A stretch of 5,910 bases of DNA, from contig RFTO01000077.1 in assembly GCA_009923375.1 (NCBI GenBank), positions 1-5,910 of the forward strand, given 5' to 3'. Of this stretch, positions 4,960 through 5,910 are shown piece by piece. How positions within the stretch are numbered: position 1 is the first letter of the stretch; each line of letters opens with the position of its first letter. Origin of the DNA: Actinomycetota bacterium. GTDB lineage: Bacteria > Actinomycetota > Actinomycetes > S36-B12 > UBA5976. The position numbers and the translations under genes are program-made. Under the pieces are notes generated by a model. That model saw nothing but the letters and a program-made list of their open reading frames with translations, was not told the DNA's origin and did no database searches.

Positions 4960-5910
4960 GTGTCACCTGATGTCGCACTCACCACCCGGGCGCTTATTGC
5001 AGATGCCGCCAATCGCCTCACTAAAGCGGGAGTCAGCAGCCCTGTGGTGGACGCTGAGCTTCTGCTTGCGCATGTGCTCGAATGTGGCCGCGGCGGGCTG
5101 ATCCTCACCCGTTCTGTCACGGAAGATCAGGTGCGCGAGTACAACCACCTGGTCGAACAACGGTGTCGACGTCGGCCGCTGCAGCACATCACGGGGCTTG
5201 CGCCATTTCGACGTTTAGAGGTGGCAGTGGGGCCAGGAGTCTTCGTCCCGCGACCCGAGACGGAGATTCTGGCCGAGTTGGTGATCCGAGACTTGAAGCG
5301 ACGTCAGCAGGAGGGTGCATCAAGGCTCACTGTGTTCGACCTATGTTCTGGCTCTGGCGCAATGACCTTGAGCATCGCCACTGAGGTGAGCAACATAGAC
5401 ATGACAGCAGTTGAGCTAAGCGACGAGGCAGTTATGTGGCTGCAGCGCAATGTGGCAGCCCACGCCGATGCGGTGGCGAAGGCAGGTAGCGTCGTGACGG
5501 TTATTCATGCCGATGTCACATCAGCAAAACTGCCGCTGCATGCGGATGTCATTGTTTCCAATCCTCCGTACATCCCCGATGGTGCGGTTCCACAGGAGAA
5601 GGAAGTCGCGCACTACGACCCACCAATGGCGCTGTACGGCGGCCGAGATGGGATGGACATCGTCCGCGTTATCGCCGCCCGAGCAGCGCAATGCCTTGGC
5701 GCTGGCGGCTTTCTCGCATTTGAGCATGCTGACGTTCAAGGTGACACTGCTGAATATGGAGTTGCCGCAGTGCTGCGCTCAACACCCGATATCTGGGAGC
5801 GCATCACCACGCTGCGAGATCTAGCTGGGCGTCCGCGGGTGACGTCGGCCTACCGCACAGGTGTGGTCAGCCCGCGTGCACTTGATGCTGTGAACATAAC
5901 TCCTGCCACT
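4960..5910 (+). CDS. prmC: Release factor glutamine methyltransferase PrmC (3' end beyond window)
   Basis: PrmC (HemK family) uses S-adenosylmethionine to methylate the GGQ glutamine of RF1 and RF2, raising release efficiency. The frame is open for 317 codons to the window edge with no stop. An N-terminal helical release-factor-binding domain (about 8-85) includes PVVDAELLLAHVL (28-40) and RRPLQHITG (71-79). The linker FVPRPETE (95-102) precedes the methyltransferase domain, with SAM motif I FDLCSGSGAM (126-135) and the catalytic NPPY (201-204). The late motif is FEHADVQG (254-261), and RDLAGRPR (286-293) is the usual near-end motif. GTG 4960 is the only plausible start: it is the first start in frame after the prfA TGA, with a weak AGG upstream, so translational coupling to prfA is likely. 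The frame continues 24 codons past RDLAGRPR; the family is usually about 280-325 residues, so this may be a normal tail or the start of a fusion. Confidence 0.95.
   Translation, partial: MSPDVALTTRALIADAANRLTKAGVSSPVVDAELLLAHVLECGRGGLILTRSVTEDQVREYNHLVEQRCRRRPLQHITGLAPFRRLEVAVGPGVFVPRPETEILAELVIRDLKRRQQEGASRLTVFDLCSGSGAMTLSIATEVSNIDMTAVELSDEAVMWLQRNVAAHADAVAKAGSVVTVIHADVTSAKLPLHADVIVSNPPYIPDGAVPQEKEVAHYDPPMALYGGRDGMDIVRVIAARAAQCLGAGGFLAFEHADVQGDTAEYGVAAVLRSTPDIWERITTLRDLAGRPRVTSAYRTGVVSPRALDAVNITPAT

Overview
This window is an ordinary, densely packed bacterial housekeeping segment. All its genes lie on the + strand. The organism is most likely an actinobacterium (Actinomycetota) of moderately high GC. 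The evidence is the gene order thrB - rho - rpmE - prfA - prmC, which is familiar from actinobacteria; a Rho with a long Arg/Asp/Gly-rich N-terminal insertion; and GTG starts on four of the five genes whose starts are visible. No species can be named from the sequence alone.

Layout: (1) 1-447 is the 3' end of homoserine kinase (thrB), cut by the left edge. (2) 448-739 is a gene-free stretch of about 290 bases. It holds a weak post-thrB hairpin, two possible tiny leader ORFs with good Shine-Dalgarno sequences, a 14-bp stem-loop (650-681), a C-rich, G-poor stretch and the rho ribosome binding site. (3) 740-2476 is transcription terminator rho, with a 91-residue insertion made of only nine amino acid types. 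(4) 2500-3453 is a diacylglycerol/sphingosine-kinase-type lipid kinase. It has no visible Shine-Dalgarno, but a -10-like hexamer sits exactly where a leaderless transcript would need it. (5) 3586-3795 is rpmE, zinc-type ribosomal protein L31. (6) 3874-4953 is prfA, release factor RF1. (7) 4960-5910 is prmC, the methyltransferase that modifies the GGQ glutamine of release factors, open to the right edge.

Functionally the block is about ending transcripts and ending proteins. Rho stops RNA polymerase, L31 is a ribosomal protein, RF1 releases chains at UAA/UAG, and PrmC methylates RF1. The lipid kinase is the odd member, and thrB belongs to the preceding threonine pathway genes. The intergenic gaps (23, 132, 78 and 6 bases) suggest one or more co-transcribed units, with possible internal control points at the hairpins before rpmE and prfA.

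I found no mobile element, CRISPR array, tRNA, rRNA, defence gene or broken gene. The points most worth a second look are the low-complexity Rho insertion, the structured rho leader and the candidate leaderless start of the lipid kinase. None of these amounts to a demonstrably new system.
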